Shown one piece after another: positions 7,946 to 19,700 of a stretch of DNA of 28,764 nt. This stretch comes from Micractinium sp. NFX-FRZ. Lineage: Eukaryota; Chlorophyta; Trebouxiophyceae; Chlorellales; Chlorellaceae. The stretch is taken from assembly GCA_029339195.1 (NCBI GenBank), contig JAPTJF010000620.1, positions 1 through 28,764 of the forward strand, given 5' to 3'. Made by a program: the position numbers and the translations under genes. The notes under the pieces were generated by a model. That model saw nothing but the letters and a program-made list of their open reading frames with translations. It did no database searches and was not told the origin of the DNA. Positions within the stretch are counted from its first letter, which is position 1. Each line of letters begins with the position of its first letter.

Positions 7946-10478
7946 TTAGCCGGTCTGCTGGCTCTTGCGCGACACCGTGCGCGCCTGGAAACCCGCCTTG
8001 ATGGCTGCAGGCAGGCGGGCGGGGGGGGGGGGGGATGACGGTTCAGAAGGGCGCGTGGGGAGGCGACAAGGCCTAGGCGGGAGCGACATGCCAGGGCTAC
8101 ACACAGCAGGCGGTTGCTACCTGCACAGGGATGGTGGGTGGTGCAACCCCAGGCCTGAGCTGCTCCCCAACCCATACACACCGACCCGCCTGCCCATTTT
8201 GACACAACTGCCGACAGCTTGGGCCCACATGCAAGCATGTGGATGCAAGCACGCGTGCCCCCTGTGAGAAAGCACCCCCGACTCACCCGACACGGTGCGC
8301 GACGCGGAGCACTGCTGGCAGCGCAGGAACATGATGCGTGTGGAGGAGTCGCGGTCCAGCAGGGTGTCCACGCTCTTGCACGAGTTGCACAGCACGTAGT
8401 CGTTGATGTAGCTGCGCATGGGGGGATGGGACATTCAAGGTAAACATTCGAAACATGCAGACAGCGCTGACGTAGCTGCGCACGGGGAGGATGACACATG
8501 CCTGTGCTGAGAGCAACACGCAGTCGTTGATGTTGCTGCACGGGAAGAACAGACGGCACGCAGTCGTTGGTGCAACTGCGTGCGAGCAGCACGCACATGT
8601 GGCATGGGCGGAACACCACACATACGACTGGTGTACCCCTGCATGGGAAGCACGCACCCAACCCACCCCACCCGGCGCCGCCCACCCACCCACCGGCGCA
8701 GCACGGTCTCAAAGGCCTTGGGCAGGAAGCGGCCCTTGACGATCAGCCGCTGCGTGCCGTCCAGGGAGCCGCTGGTGCCCAGCTCCGAGAGCAGGAATTG
8801 CTGCACGTGGGGGCGCATGGGGTGGCAGTGGTGGGTGGGTGGGTGGAGGGAGGGAGGGAGGGAATCGTGGTGTGCGCAGGGGAGCCCCCAACGATGGGTC
8901 TGCACATCGGGGGCTGCTGGCTGCTGCAGCTGCTGCTGTGAACCGCCTGCACACACTTTGCCTGTGTCCACTGCTGTGCTGTGGAAGACAGGCTCGCTGG
9001 CGCATGTTCCCTGTGGCAGATGGGCGTGCTGGCAGCCATCCATCATGCACCCACTTCATGACAAAACACACAGCAGCAGCTCACCACACGCCTCCCTCAT
9101 GCACCCTCTCATGCACAGCAGCAGCGCCTCACCAGCACGTGCTCGTGGTTGCGGTTCATCGACTTGCACAGCTCCATAAAGTTGGTGAACACAGTCTTCT
9201 TGGTGCCCTCGCGCGCCACCTGCGGGCGGGCAGCACAGAGAGGAGGGCACAGGGAGTAGGCAGCATGCACTGATGTGGGAGGGTGGGGAGAAGGGTTTTT
9301 GAGGCGCCCCGGTACAGCCACTTGCAAAGCCGTGCCAGCAGCATGAGGCGCCTGGCCGCCCACGCATCGCAGCGGCCGCAGTGCCGCTGCCCCCCAGCGC
9401 AGCAGCGTTCCCCAGCACGGCGTGGCACATCTAGCGCCCGCACCTGCGGCGGCTTGAGCGTGGTGCGCCGCCGCTCTCCCGTCAGCTCGGGATTGTGCGC
9501 CTTCAGGATGCCAAACACGCGGTCTGCGGGCAGGGCAAGGCAGCAACACGTGTTCACAATGCAGCGCTCACCCAGCAGCGGCTGAACATGACTTCACAGT
9601 TGGAGCCCCCACAGGCACCCTTACCGAACTCGTGCTCAGGCCTGGGAACTGTTGGCTGGTCACATTCCTGGTCAAACCTGCACCGGATCGAAGCCGTGCT
9701 GCAGCCACACACCACCCACAAAACTAGCTGTGCTCTGTTTATATCCAGCCCACTCACCCAGCAGCTCCTCATACGTGTAGTCGCGGTCGGAGCCCTCCCA
9801 AGGCAGGCCGCCCGCCGCGCGCTCCCCGCTGTCGCCGCCATCCTCCGCCTCCATGCCCCCAAACTCGTCCTCGCCGCGCGCCTTGGCCTTCTTCTTCTTC
9901 TTCTTCTTGCCCAGGCTCAGGTCTAGGCTGAGCTCATCCTCCGCCTCGTCAGCGCCGCCAGCTGGCGCGCCGCCGTCGGCGCCGCCCTCGCCGCCCTCCG
10001 CTGTCGCTGCGTCCTTGGACTTGCTCTTCTTCTTCTTCTTCTTGCCAAAGTCCAGGTTGAGTTCCTCATCGTCCACTGCAATTTCATTCATATTGAGGAG
10101 CGAGAACGAGCATAGGAGAAGTGAGCCACCCTGTGCCGCCCCCCTGCCGCCTGCTGCCGCCGCCGCCGCCAGTGGCCGGCTGCCGCCCCTGCCGTCCCAA
10201 GCGCCTGTGTTGCCAGCAGCCGCCCGCGCAGCTCCCCGTGCCCTCGTTGCCGCAATCCTGCCATCAAAGCATGGTCCAGCGGCGATCATGCAGCCCCTGG
10301 CGATCATGCAGCCCCTGAGCCTTGCCTGCGAGGTTCTCCACCTCCTCCGTCGCTGCTGCCACCTCCTCGGCCTGCAAATCACAACGTGCCAGTCAGTGTA
10401 CAAACCACGCGCACAGACTGACAGGCAGGCGAGCCATCACCACTGCAGCTCGGAGGGAGTTTGCGTGCTCACCGACAT
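7946..10478 (-). CDS. EIF2S2: Eukaryotic translation initiation factor 2, beta subunit
   Basis: Eight exons on the minus strand: 10473-10478, 10326-10371, 9758-10075, 9444-9523, 9133-9219, 8694-8800, 8287-8411 and 7946-8004, giving 275 residues. eIF2 beta is part of the trimer that delivers initiator Met-tRNA with GTP to the 40S ribosome. Two lysine blocks (29-38 and 74-84) are the K-boxes that bind eIF5 and eIF2B epsilon; many eukaryotes have three. The core YTYEELLDRVFGIL is followed by the alpha-beta domain and a C-terminal zinc ribbon with C223, C226, C246 and C249. The start uses a 6-base coding exon (Met-Ser) joined in frame to an acidic exon, which then splices through a GC donor (CAG|GCAAGG). 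An alternative start at 10091 would need intron sequence upstream to be leader. Intron 6 carries three decayed copies of the zinc-ribbon exon start. Confidence 0.95.
8019..8034. repeat. Long G-run, read as C in the eIF2 beta polypyrimidine tract
   Basis: About 14 consecutive Gs follow GCGGGC on the plus strand. On the coding (minus) strand this is a pure C-run just before the acceptor of the last eIF2 beta exon, so it serves as the polypyrimidine tract. Such a run is prone to length change. Confidence 0.8.
8458..8497 (-). repeat. Decayed copy 1 of acceptor plus start of eIF2 beta zinc-ribbon exon
   Basis: In plus-strand reading, GACGTAGCTGCGCACGGGGA resembles the true boundary GATGTAGCTGCGCATGGGGG at about 8405-8424. 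It includes the complement of the acceptor (CTGCGCA). It lies in intron 6 of eIF2 beta in the same orientation as the exon. Confidence 0.75.
8515..8548 (-). repeat. Decayed copy 2 of acceptor plus start of eIF2 beta zinc-ribbon exon
   Basis: CGCAGTCGTTGATGTTGCTG followed by CACGGG matches the exon edge CGTAGTCGTTGATGTAGCTG followed by CGCATGG at 8395-8420. Translated, it reads NINDCVL against YINDYVL. It extends further into the exon than copy 1. Confidence 0.85.
8556..8590 (-). repeat. Decayed copy 3 of acceptor plus start of eIF2 beta zinc-ribbon exon
   Basis: CACGCAGTCGTTGGTGCAAC resembles the same exon edge as copy 2 and directly follows it, sharing the ACGCAGTCGTTG block. Copies 2 and 3 are probably a secondary duplication of each other. 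Confidence 0.75.
10281..10318. repeat. 18-bp tandem duplication in eIF2 beta intron 2
   Basis: GATCATGCAGCCCCTGGC is followed immediately by GATCATGCAGCCCCTGAG. It lies within the GC-AG intron between the second and third coding exons. It is a simple recent tandem duplication. Confidence 0.85.
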
Positions 10479-10781
10479 GCTGCCTGTTCTGCTGCTTTGG
10501 GGGGTCCTCCAGCTGGCACGTATGTGTAGCCGCAGTTTGGGAATGTGTGCCGTCTGCCGCCAGCAAGATGAGCGGCGTGCTGCGCCCGGCGTGCCTTGCC
10601 CCTCAATTGCGGCTTGATCGCTGGTCTGGCGCCAATCTGCTATTGGCTGGAGTTGGTGGGCAGCCCGCAAGCGGCATTCTATCACCGCTTGGCCGATCAC
10701 CACTGTGGCCGCTTCAAGGCCAAGCTCTCTGGTGCCCAGGGTTGACCTCCTGGCACTGTGATCTTCCATCGACAGCCTCCC
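10479..10781. promoter_or_regulatory. Divergent promoter shared by eIF2 beta and UGGT
   Basis: The two start codons lie about 303 bases apart and point away from each other, so both promoters and leaders must fit here. Near its centre is a perfect inverted pair of CCAAT boxes, GCCAAT-ctgct-ATTGGC (10631-10647). CCAAT elements bind NF-Y-type factors and are common in bidirectional promoters. No TATA box is evident. Joint regulation is inferred. Confidence 0.6.
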
Positions 10782-13700
10782 ATGGCCCGCGCCCGCTGGG
10801 CGGCCGCCCTGCCGGCGGTGGCGGCAGTGCTCTGTGTCCTCGCCGCGGCTAGCACCGCTTCCGCTGCCAAGCTGGAGCGCAAGGGCGCCAAGATCACGCT
10901 GCAGGCCAAGTGGCAAGGCACCCCTCTGCTGCACGAGGCCGCAGAGTTCCTGGTGAGGACAGGGCAGGCTGCAGCTCCGCCCGCCTGCTTGCTGCCGGTA
11001 TTCCGGCACTGTTTCCGGAGATGGGGGCGGGTGGATGGTGCCACATGCAGATGAAGTGAAGTGCCATGCGTGGCGTCGCAGCCGCTGATGTCAGCCCCAG
11101 CGTTGCTAGCGTGCCCAGCACACAACACGCATTGCATGACTGTGTTGCATTCCATCCCATCGCTCGCCAGCACTCCCGGGCGGGTAGCACCCCCGCCTGC
11201 CCCCTCGCCTCGGTCCAACACTGGGCGGGCCGGAGGGGTGGGCTGGGGGCTGGCTGTGACCCACTGGGATCCGTCGAGGCGCGCACAGCAGGCGCTGACT
11301 CAGCGCTTGGCTCGCTAAATGCCACCCCTGTGCCCCTGCCGTGCCGGGCGGTGGGCCGCAAGAGCCGCACACACACCCCACACCTCACTCCACCTCAACT
11401 GCCCCAACCAGTGCACCTCATTGCACACCAGTGCAGTGCTGCCGCCGCAGCAGTAGCCTGGGTGTGTGCACCTATGAGTGGCCCTCCCTGATCCCACACT
11501 TGGCCTACTTCTGCAGTTAAAGTTGTTCTCACCTCCATCATGCCCTGGGCCCCGTCAACCCACCTATCTCACACGCGCCCCTTCCCTGACCCACCCTCTC
11601 CTGCCTACGTGCCTGCCTGCCCGCCTGCCTGGCCCACAGGCGGACGAGGATCCCGCGCTCTTCTGGCGCTTTGCCGAAGACTGGCAGCGCCGTGCCGCCG
11701 ACGCCGGCGCCACCGCCGCCGCCACCCCGGAGCAGTGCTGGGCCGACATCCGCTCGGCGGCAGCCCAGCACCTGTCCCCCACGATGGGCCGCCTGTTTGA
11801 GGTGGCCCTGGCCGCCAGGCAGTACTCTGCCAAGCTGGAGGCCTTCCGCCAGCTGGCGCAGGAGAGCAGCGCTGACCTGGCTTCGGGCGCTGAGGTGGCG
11901 GCCGCCGCGCCCGCCTGCTGCTGGGCACTGCTGGGCGGGCGGGCCTACACGGAGGCCGCCCCTTTGGAGGCGGCTCTCACTGCTGCCCTGGCGGCAGAGG
12001 CTCATGGAGTGGAGGGAGGCGCGGGGGCGGTGTACCCATTTGACCACATCTACGCCAGCTCAGCAGCCGCCACCGCCCCGCCCCTCAACATCACCGGCGT
12101 GGGCACCGTGCCTGTCGAGCTCTTTGCGCCCATCGGCAGCCAGTGCGGCGCCGCCTTGCACGCCGTGCTGGCCGCAGCGGCAGAGCGCTCCGACACAGCC
12201 GCCGCAGCCGCCGCAGCCGCGGCTGGCACGCCGCAGCCGCCTCGCCTCGCCTACGCTTGGCGCCCGCTGTTGGATGCGGGGGCGTGCGCTGCTGCAGGTG
12301 CCGGTGCTGTGCACCCCTGCACCCAGCTGGGAACAGAGTCCCGCCTGGTGCTGCCGGGGTATGGCGTGGAGCTGGCCCTCAAAAACATGGAGTACAATGC
12401 GCAGGACGACTCCAAGGCGGTGAGTGCTCGTGATACATACATTGGTTTGCAGGGTGCACGGCTGCTGCTGCTGCTGCTGCTGGGGTGTTGTAGATAAGCA
12501 GGCTTTACAAACATGAAGCCTAATGTGCAGGAGGAATGACAGCCGGCGAGTGCTTTCTGGCTTCTGTTTCTTGTGGCCTGTGTGTGTGGTACAGCGAGGC
12601 GTTGTGGCTGAGCTGGCGCGCCGAAGCGGCGGGTGCTCGCCCACCTCCTTGAGCCTGCCTGGTTGCCTGCCCAGCCTTCTGCTCCTCTCATGTTCCCATT
12701 CTGCTGTCTTTTCGACAGCGTGGCATGCACAGGTGCAGGCGGTGTCTGCCCTCCTAGCTGCACCCTGCCAGCCGAGCAGAGGCCAGCCAGGCAAGCAGTG
12801 GCTAGCCAGGCAAGCTTTTGGATCCTTTTGATGTGTGCACATCCCCTCCGTTGTGTGCAGGCCAGCAGCGACGGCGGCAAGAAGGCTGGGGCAGGAGAGG
12901 AGGAGGCAGGCGAGGAGGAGGCGGCTGCCGAGGGGGGCGATGATGAGGACAGCGAGGAGGAGGGCGTGATGCAGGCAAGACCCTCTTGCACTCTTGCTCC
13001 ACTGCTGGGCTTAGATAGAACTGGGGGAGGAGAGGAGTGGTCTGTCAGGGCGTACATTTTTGGTCTGCAGGCTTTTTGTCCAAGTGCACGTGTTGATTCC
13101 CTTGGTTCATTCTTTTGCCTGGGGCGCAGATCAAGTTGAAGAACCTCGGGCTGCAGGCGGCACAGCGCGTGCTGAACGCGGCCGGCGGCGACCACGACCC
13201 GCTGGCGGCCCTGCAGGCACGCACAGCTTGCACAGCATGCACAGCACCGCCAGTGCCGCTGCCCCGCCTGCTGTGCTGCTGTGCCGCTGCGCCCAGGGCT
13301 CTGGTGGGCATTGCCGCCACCCCATTACAAACCCCTGAATCGATGCTTCACCCCCGAGTTCACCACGCTTCTTGTGTCTGCCTGCGCGCCTGCCCGCCCG
13401 CCTGCCTGCTGCTCGTTCCAATGCCAGCGCCATGCCCACATCATTATCTCAGCACCCCTCTCCCCCCTGCCTGCCCGCCCTTGCCTGCCCGTCCCCTTAT
13501 GGTGTGCAGGAGGTGGCCCAGGACTTCCCCCGCCTGGTGCGCCAGCTCAGCCAGCACAAGTACAGCAAGGCGCTGCGCGTGGCAGGTGAGGGGGGCGGCA
13601 GCAGCACACAGCAAGTCGGCCCATGCAGCTGCGCTGCCCATGCGCCGCTGGTGCGGTCCTTCATCACTTCCCGCAGCAGCCTAGCCTGCTTTTTTTCACA

Positions 13701-16700
13701 CTGCCCAGCCTTTGCACCTCCGCTCCCCCTCCCAACCCTCTCAGCTGCACCACCTTCCCCTGCAGTGCAGGTCAGGCAGCAGTACCGCCTCCCTCGCCGC
13801 CTTTCTGTCCCCTCATTTCCCCCACTTCCAACCACTCACCCCTCTTCTTCAGCTCTCCACCGCTGCGTGCTCCCGGGGCCCCAGTTCTTCTTCTGGTCCC
13901 AACTCCCGGTCCCCGCCTGCCTATAGCACTCTTGCATCAACGCAGTGGCATCGCTGCAGCACCACCCTGGCCCTATGGGCCCGGCTTCTTCTTGCATGCT
14001 GCACCGCTTGCCGCCCACTCATCCCTCTCCGTCCTTGCCCTGCCCCGCCTCATCCCTCCCCCGCCCTGCAGTGGAGGCGCTGCAGCGCTACGTGCCCCCA
14101 GGCGCCCAGTTCTTCCTGCTCAACGGCCTGGTCATGGACACCCGGGACTTCAGCCTGTTCGACTTCCTGGGGGCGCTGCGCCGGGAGGTGGGTGGGCTTT
14201 GCGTGGTGTGCAGGGTTTGGTGTGCATCCCTGTGTGTCTGCATGCGCGTATGTGTGGGGGAGGCAGCAGTTGGGTCTGCACAACTTCCAGGAGATGCTTT
14301 TGGGGGAGGTTGGTATCGTGGGGTGAGTCCCCTTACCCTGGGCAGAGCTGGTCATGGCACAGGGGACTCTATGCGCCTCTTCAACTTCCTGGGGGCGCTG
14401 CGGCGGGACATCAGCTTTGTTGCGCTTCCTGGGGAGCCATGCTTGGTGTGCCATCCCTCCAAGTTGAAGCCTTTTATGGCCACTGCTTCAAGTGTGCTGG
14501 CGCACCTAGTGTGTGTCACAGGAATCATGAGCCGCCCGGTTGACCCCCACATGACGCACCCACACCAGTCCCGCCCTATGCTGCCCTCCTCGCCACGCAG
14601 GTCCGGCTGTACGACGCCCTGGCCGGCACGGGCCTACCGCCAGCTCAGCTGCGCAAGGCTCAGCTGCTGCGGGGCGCCGCCGCCGGGTCGGACGAACCCC
14701 CACGCCTGCGCCTGCCCTCCGACGACGGCATTGCTTGGGTGAGGAGCAAGCGTGGGGGGAAACATTGTGGCGGGGTGCTGGCATCTACAAATGAGGAAAA
14801 GGGGCGGCAGTCAGGGGTCTGTGACGTCGGAGAGGGGCCAGCCATGATCCCGAGCCAAGTGTTAAGCCGCCGTCACCTTTGCCCTCACAGTTCCCTGCCG
14901 CCCGTCCTGCCCCTCTCCATCTCGGGTACTGCCTGCCGCCTGCTGCACCCACACTCTCCGCCCCATGCATCCATGCGCCCCTGCCCCCCTTCAACACACA
15001 CCCACCCTCTCACCCCCTCGCCCCGCCCTTTCCCGCCACACCCCTCTCATCCCTGCCAGTTGAACGACCTGGAGCGTGATGACAAGTACTCCGACTGGCC
15101 ACGGGACCTGCAGTCCCTGCTCATGCCCATGTTCCCCGGTGAGCACAGGCAGGCAGCACAGGGAGCAGCAGAGAGCGCAGCGGGGCGCAGCGTGCGCTGC
15201 AGAGCGGGAGCTTGAGCAAAGCAGGCCAGAGCGGGGGGAAGCCGTGGGAAGCTGTGGGGCGTTGTGATGTAATACAGAGCTGGGCGTGAGCAAAGCCGGC
15301 CACACCACTCTCCCACAACCACTCTCCCACAACCACTCCCCTGCCACGCCTGCCACCCCTTGCAGGCCGCCTGCCGTCGATCCGCCGCAACGTGCTGACA
15401 GCTGTCTTCCTCTTTGACCCCGCCTCCCCCGCCGCCCTGGACATTGCCAGCGTTGTGAGGCAGGCCGACCACCAGATGTGGCCCCTCAGGGTGGGCCTGG
15501 TCCCAGTCGTGCCCGCCCGCGTGGCGCACGTGCGCGGCGGCGCAGGTGAGGCAGCGGGGCTCAACAAGGCAGGGTAGCTGATTTTCTTATTACTTATTGA
15601 AGTGAGAGAGCAATAGTTTCCCAGGTTGGGCCGCGGGCAGTGCCGCCTGACCTGGGCGCACGCGCAAGGCGGTGAAGTCGGGAGCCACGCCCGTCACCCG
15701 CCCTCCCTTCATCTCCCACACCCACAATGTCAGCCTCCCCCCCCCCACCTGCTGCCTCCCACCGCCCCCGCAGGCCCCAAGTCGGGCGAGCCGCCCTCCT
15801 TGCCTGAGCGCATGGGCCGCCTGCTGGCCCTCATCTCCCGCACCCACGGCGCGGCCACCGCCGCCGACTTCCTGGCCGAAGTGCGGGGTGTGCTGCACCC
15901 GCAGGAGGACGAGCTGCCCGGCTTCCCGGAGCGCCTGTGGGAGGCGGCCCAGCGCACACTGGAGGAGCTCTGGCCGGTGTGGGGCGACGGGGAGGGCGAC
16001 AAGTGGACGCCGCAGCAGGCGGGTACAGCCTGGGGCAATTTCGTGTTCCTGCTGCCTGCTGCCTGCTCCTGTGGGGCCTTGCTGTGCTCATGGCTTCCAG
16101 CGCTCACCAAGCGCTCTGGCACTCGCATCGCCACAGCTTGCTTACCTTCTTCTTTCGACCAACACCCGGCTGCATGCCCGTCTCCCCTGTGTGAGCGACC
16201 CCCCTTCCCGCTTTCCCCCGCCGGTGTCCTGCCGCAGGTGCTGCAGCAGGCGGTGGCTGCAGGCGACGGCACTGCAGGCAGCGAGGACCCCTTGGCTCTT
16301 AAGTTCCTGGAGGCGGCTGCTGAGCTGGCGGTCAACAGTGGCCTGGCGGGTGAGAGCGCGGGCGCATCTTTCGGGATGGGCTGGTGGGTGGGATGGGGAG
16401 CAGCTGATGTGAGGCTGTGGGAGAAATGCGAGGTGGATGTCCGGAAGCTGCACCTCCTGAGCTGGCGGTGGATACAGGCCTAGCGGGGGCAAGCCCGGCC
16501 TGGCCTGCTGCTGCTGGAATGGCATGGGCCGCACTCTAACAAGCAACTGCCTTTCACCCCATTGGCAAACGTGCCCGCCCCCTTGCAGGCATGGCTCGGT
16601 CGGGCGTGCTCGTGCTGAACGGCGCTGTGAGCACCAACGATGGCGGGGCAGGCTGGCAGGGCGTGACGATGCAGGCGGTGCAGCCGGCGCTGCAGGGGGT

Positions 16701-19700
16701 GCAGGAGGACGTGTACATGCAGCGCCTGACGGGGAGGACGGGGGACATTTTGGAAGGCAAGTGCAGGCAGTGATGGGTGGGGTGGGGTGGCGAGGTCGGT
16801 TGGGGGGGGAGGCAAGCGGAAGCAGGGGGTGGATGGAGGGTGTGCAGCCCCTGATGTGGGAGGGAGGACTGGAGGGACGTACTGCAAGGTAGAGGGAGGG
16901 AGGGAGGGCGGGCGGGCAGTGTGCAGGCCGGGGGCTTCTGCCCCCCTTGCTGCTCATTGCCAACGCTCGGCCCCCACGGGCTGCCAGCTGTCAAGCTCGC
17001 GCACTTGCTCCTCTCCCTCCTGTCCCCAGTGCGCAGAGGTCCCGCCGCTCATTGGCGCTGTCTCCCGCGGCAACCTCCTCCAGCACCCAACACCACCGGC
17101 ACAGGCCGCGTCTTCCCCCCAACCCTGCTCCCCTCCTCGTTTCCAACACCCCTGCCCCGCTGCCGCAGAGATCCTGTCGCTGCACGGCGCCATTTCCCGC
17201 TACAACCCGCGCATCATGCCCCTCGAGTCGGGAGGCTTTGCACGCATCTCCGGCGAGACAGGTGGGCGGGGAGCAGCGCAGTGTAGTGTAGTGGTTTGTC
17301 GGGGGGCTCTCTGTGGGCGAGACTCGAGGTGAAGTGAGGTTTGCCAAATGGCTTGGGTGGCTTTGCGCGCACCCACGGCGGCAAGACAGGGTGGGTGCCT
17401 GCTTGGGGTGGGGCAAGGCGGTGGGGCTAGGTCAGCTGGGCGGGTATCGTGTGGGGCATGTCCTGGGTTTGGTCGAGGCCGAGTGCAGTGCGGTGTGTTG
17501 CGGTGGGCCGCTGTGCCGCGTCTGGCCAGGCCACGTGGCTGTCCCTGCCTGCCAACACTCCCGTCCACTCCCTTCTCCCACTCACCCCCGCCCCTTACTG
17601 CGCACACGTGCCCCACACACCACCTGCCTGCCTGCAGAGGAGTACGCCGCGCGCCAGCTGTCCCTGGCCGGCCCGCTGCTGGGCCCCGCCGCCACCGCCC
17701 CGCACCCTGGCACCCCAGAGGGCACCGGCCTGTGGGTGCGCTACTTTGGCCCCGAGCAGAGCCTGCTGGACGATGACTACAATGATAATGATAATGATGG
17801 CAGCACTGGGAGCTCCACCCTGGCGGCAGTTACGCACTGGGTGGTGGCAGACGTGTCCTCCCGCCAGGGCCTGCAGCTGGCGGCGGCGGCGCTGCAGCAC
17901 CGCAGCGCCGCGGGGCGGCTGGCGCTGCTGGTCAACTCGAACGCGGGGGTGGCGGGGCGGCCGGAGGAGCTGCTCCCGATTGAGCGCTTCATGGTGGCTG
18001 CAACAAGCGGGCTGTTTGACACGAGTGAGTGTCGGGGTGCTGTGGGTGCGGTGGGGGTGCTTGCATGTGGGGCACGAGACGAGGGCCACTAGGGGGAGGG
18101 GTGGCCGTCGAGTGGCTGGCCTTGCTCTTGACGTGCGGCGCGCTGCCGCCGCTGCCATTTTGCTGCTACACACATCTGGAGGTGCCTCCTCACGCCCATT
18201 CGCTTCCCTTGCCCCTCCTCTGATGTGACCAACTTCATAGAGCAGCCAGAGCCAGCCTTTGCTTCGCCGCCTGCATGAACCCACACCAACCTCTATTCCC
18301 ATCACCCCTGTCCCATCACTCGTGTTTTCTGCGCAGGCGTGAACGACCTGACAGATCAGCTGGACGCCCTGCTCCAGCTGCCACAGGCCCCCGGCCAGCT
18401 CAGCACGGAGCAGCTGGACGAGGCCATTCAGGAAAGGAACCCCTCACCACCTGTTTTTTCCTAGCCAACACTCGATTCAAGCGGTGCCCTGCCGGCCTGC
18501 TGGCCTGCTTGCTGAGGGCGGCCTGCGCCGCCAGGCGTTCTGTCCTGCTGGTAGCTCCCTGGTGCCCTCCCGCCTCCCCTCCCAGGCTGCCCTCTCCTCA
18601 CAGCACCCATCCCACCTCGCCTCTTTCCTTGCCGTGCGGGGGCCACTCTCCCATGCCCACACCCCACATCACTCGCTTCTCCACACCCCGCCCCGCCCCA
18701 CCGCATGCCTCCCGTCCTGCAGTTTGGCGGCCACCTCTCCCAAGCCCTGGCCACCCTGGTGGGTCGCCTGCCCGCGGCGGCGGCCTCGCAGGCGCGCTTT
18801 GCACGCTCCGCGCTGGGCCTGGCGCCCCGCGCCAACGCTGTGGTCACCAACGGGCGTGTGATCGAGCTGCCAGAGGCCTCGCCGGATGGGCAGCCCGACC
18901 TGGAGCCTCGTGATTTTGAGCTGCTGGAGCTGTATGCGCAGAGGAACCAGTACAGCGGGCAGGTGGCGGCGCTGGTGCGCTCGGCAGCACAGGTGAGCAG
19001 GTCGACCCTAAGAGATGGTGAAGGTTCTCTGGTTTTGGTAGCAGCATCCAGCCGACCCGCTCCCAGGCTGCCTGCTTGCCTGGCTGGCTGGCCTTGCAAG
19101 GCTTCATACTCGCCATTCTCCCACCCTCTAACCCGCCCCACCCTCCCCACAAGAGGCGGCTGCGCCTCCCCCTCTTCGGTGGCCGGCCGCAGCAGTGCCC
19201 AGGCGCCCGCCGACCTCCCTCCCCACCCACCCTCCCTCCCACCCTCCCTCCTGCTCTCCCCACCACTGCAACCTTGGGCGCAGGCGGGCGTGCTGCGCGG
19301 TGCCGACCCGTCTGCCGTAGCTGCCGCCGTGTCCAGCGCCCTGGCGGCCGCCAAACCGGAAGAGCTCGACGCCCGCTCGGGCCGGGTGGCCGACCTCATC
19401 AGCAACTGGAGCACGCAGCGCAACTTCCTGTCCCTGCCGGGCGATGGTACTGCTGGTACCGCTGCGGCTGATGAAGATGTCGATGTGGCGAACAGCGACA
19501 AGGAGGAGGCGGCTGCGTCGCCGCTGCTGGTGCAGGCTATTCTGAACCCGCTCAGCAAGCCGGCGCAGCGCCTGGCCCCGCTGCTGGGCTTCCTGCGCGC
19601 GGCGCTGGGTGCCGAGACGCAGCTGCTGCTCAATCCGCAGGTGAGCCTGCAGCTCTGGATTTACGTACAGATGAGGGGGCAGGCAGGGGGCGTGCAAGGA

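Noticed and set aside
9625..9677. Possible extra 53-base exon in eIF2 beta with good acceptor and GTAAGG donor
   Set aside because: Including it shifts the frame before exon 4 and splits the conserved YEELL-DRVFGIL block, which joins perfectly when the segment is skipped. It could be a rare cassette exon but is not part of the main model.
9853..10617. Long plus-strand ORF opposite eIF2 beta exon 3
   Set aside because: It is the shadow of the lysine- and acid-rich coding exon on the other strand (Phe and Ser runs) and has no domain or splice support.
13978..14002. Possible third echo of UGGT exon 6 start
   Set aside because: Only a short GCCCGGCTTCTTCTTGCA block resembles the exon; too short and low in complexity to claim.
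18205..18260. Possible echo of UGGT exon 15 in intron 14
   Set aside because: A few blocks (TGATGTGACCAAC, GAGCAGC) recall the exon start, but the order and spacing are too loose to separate from chance.
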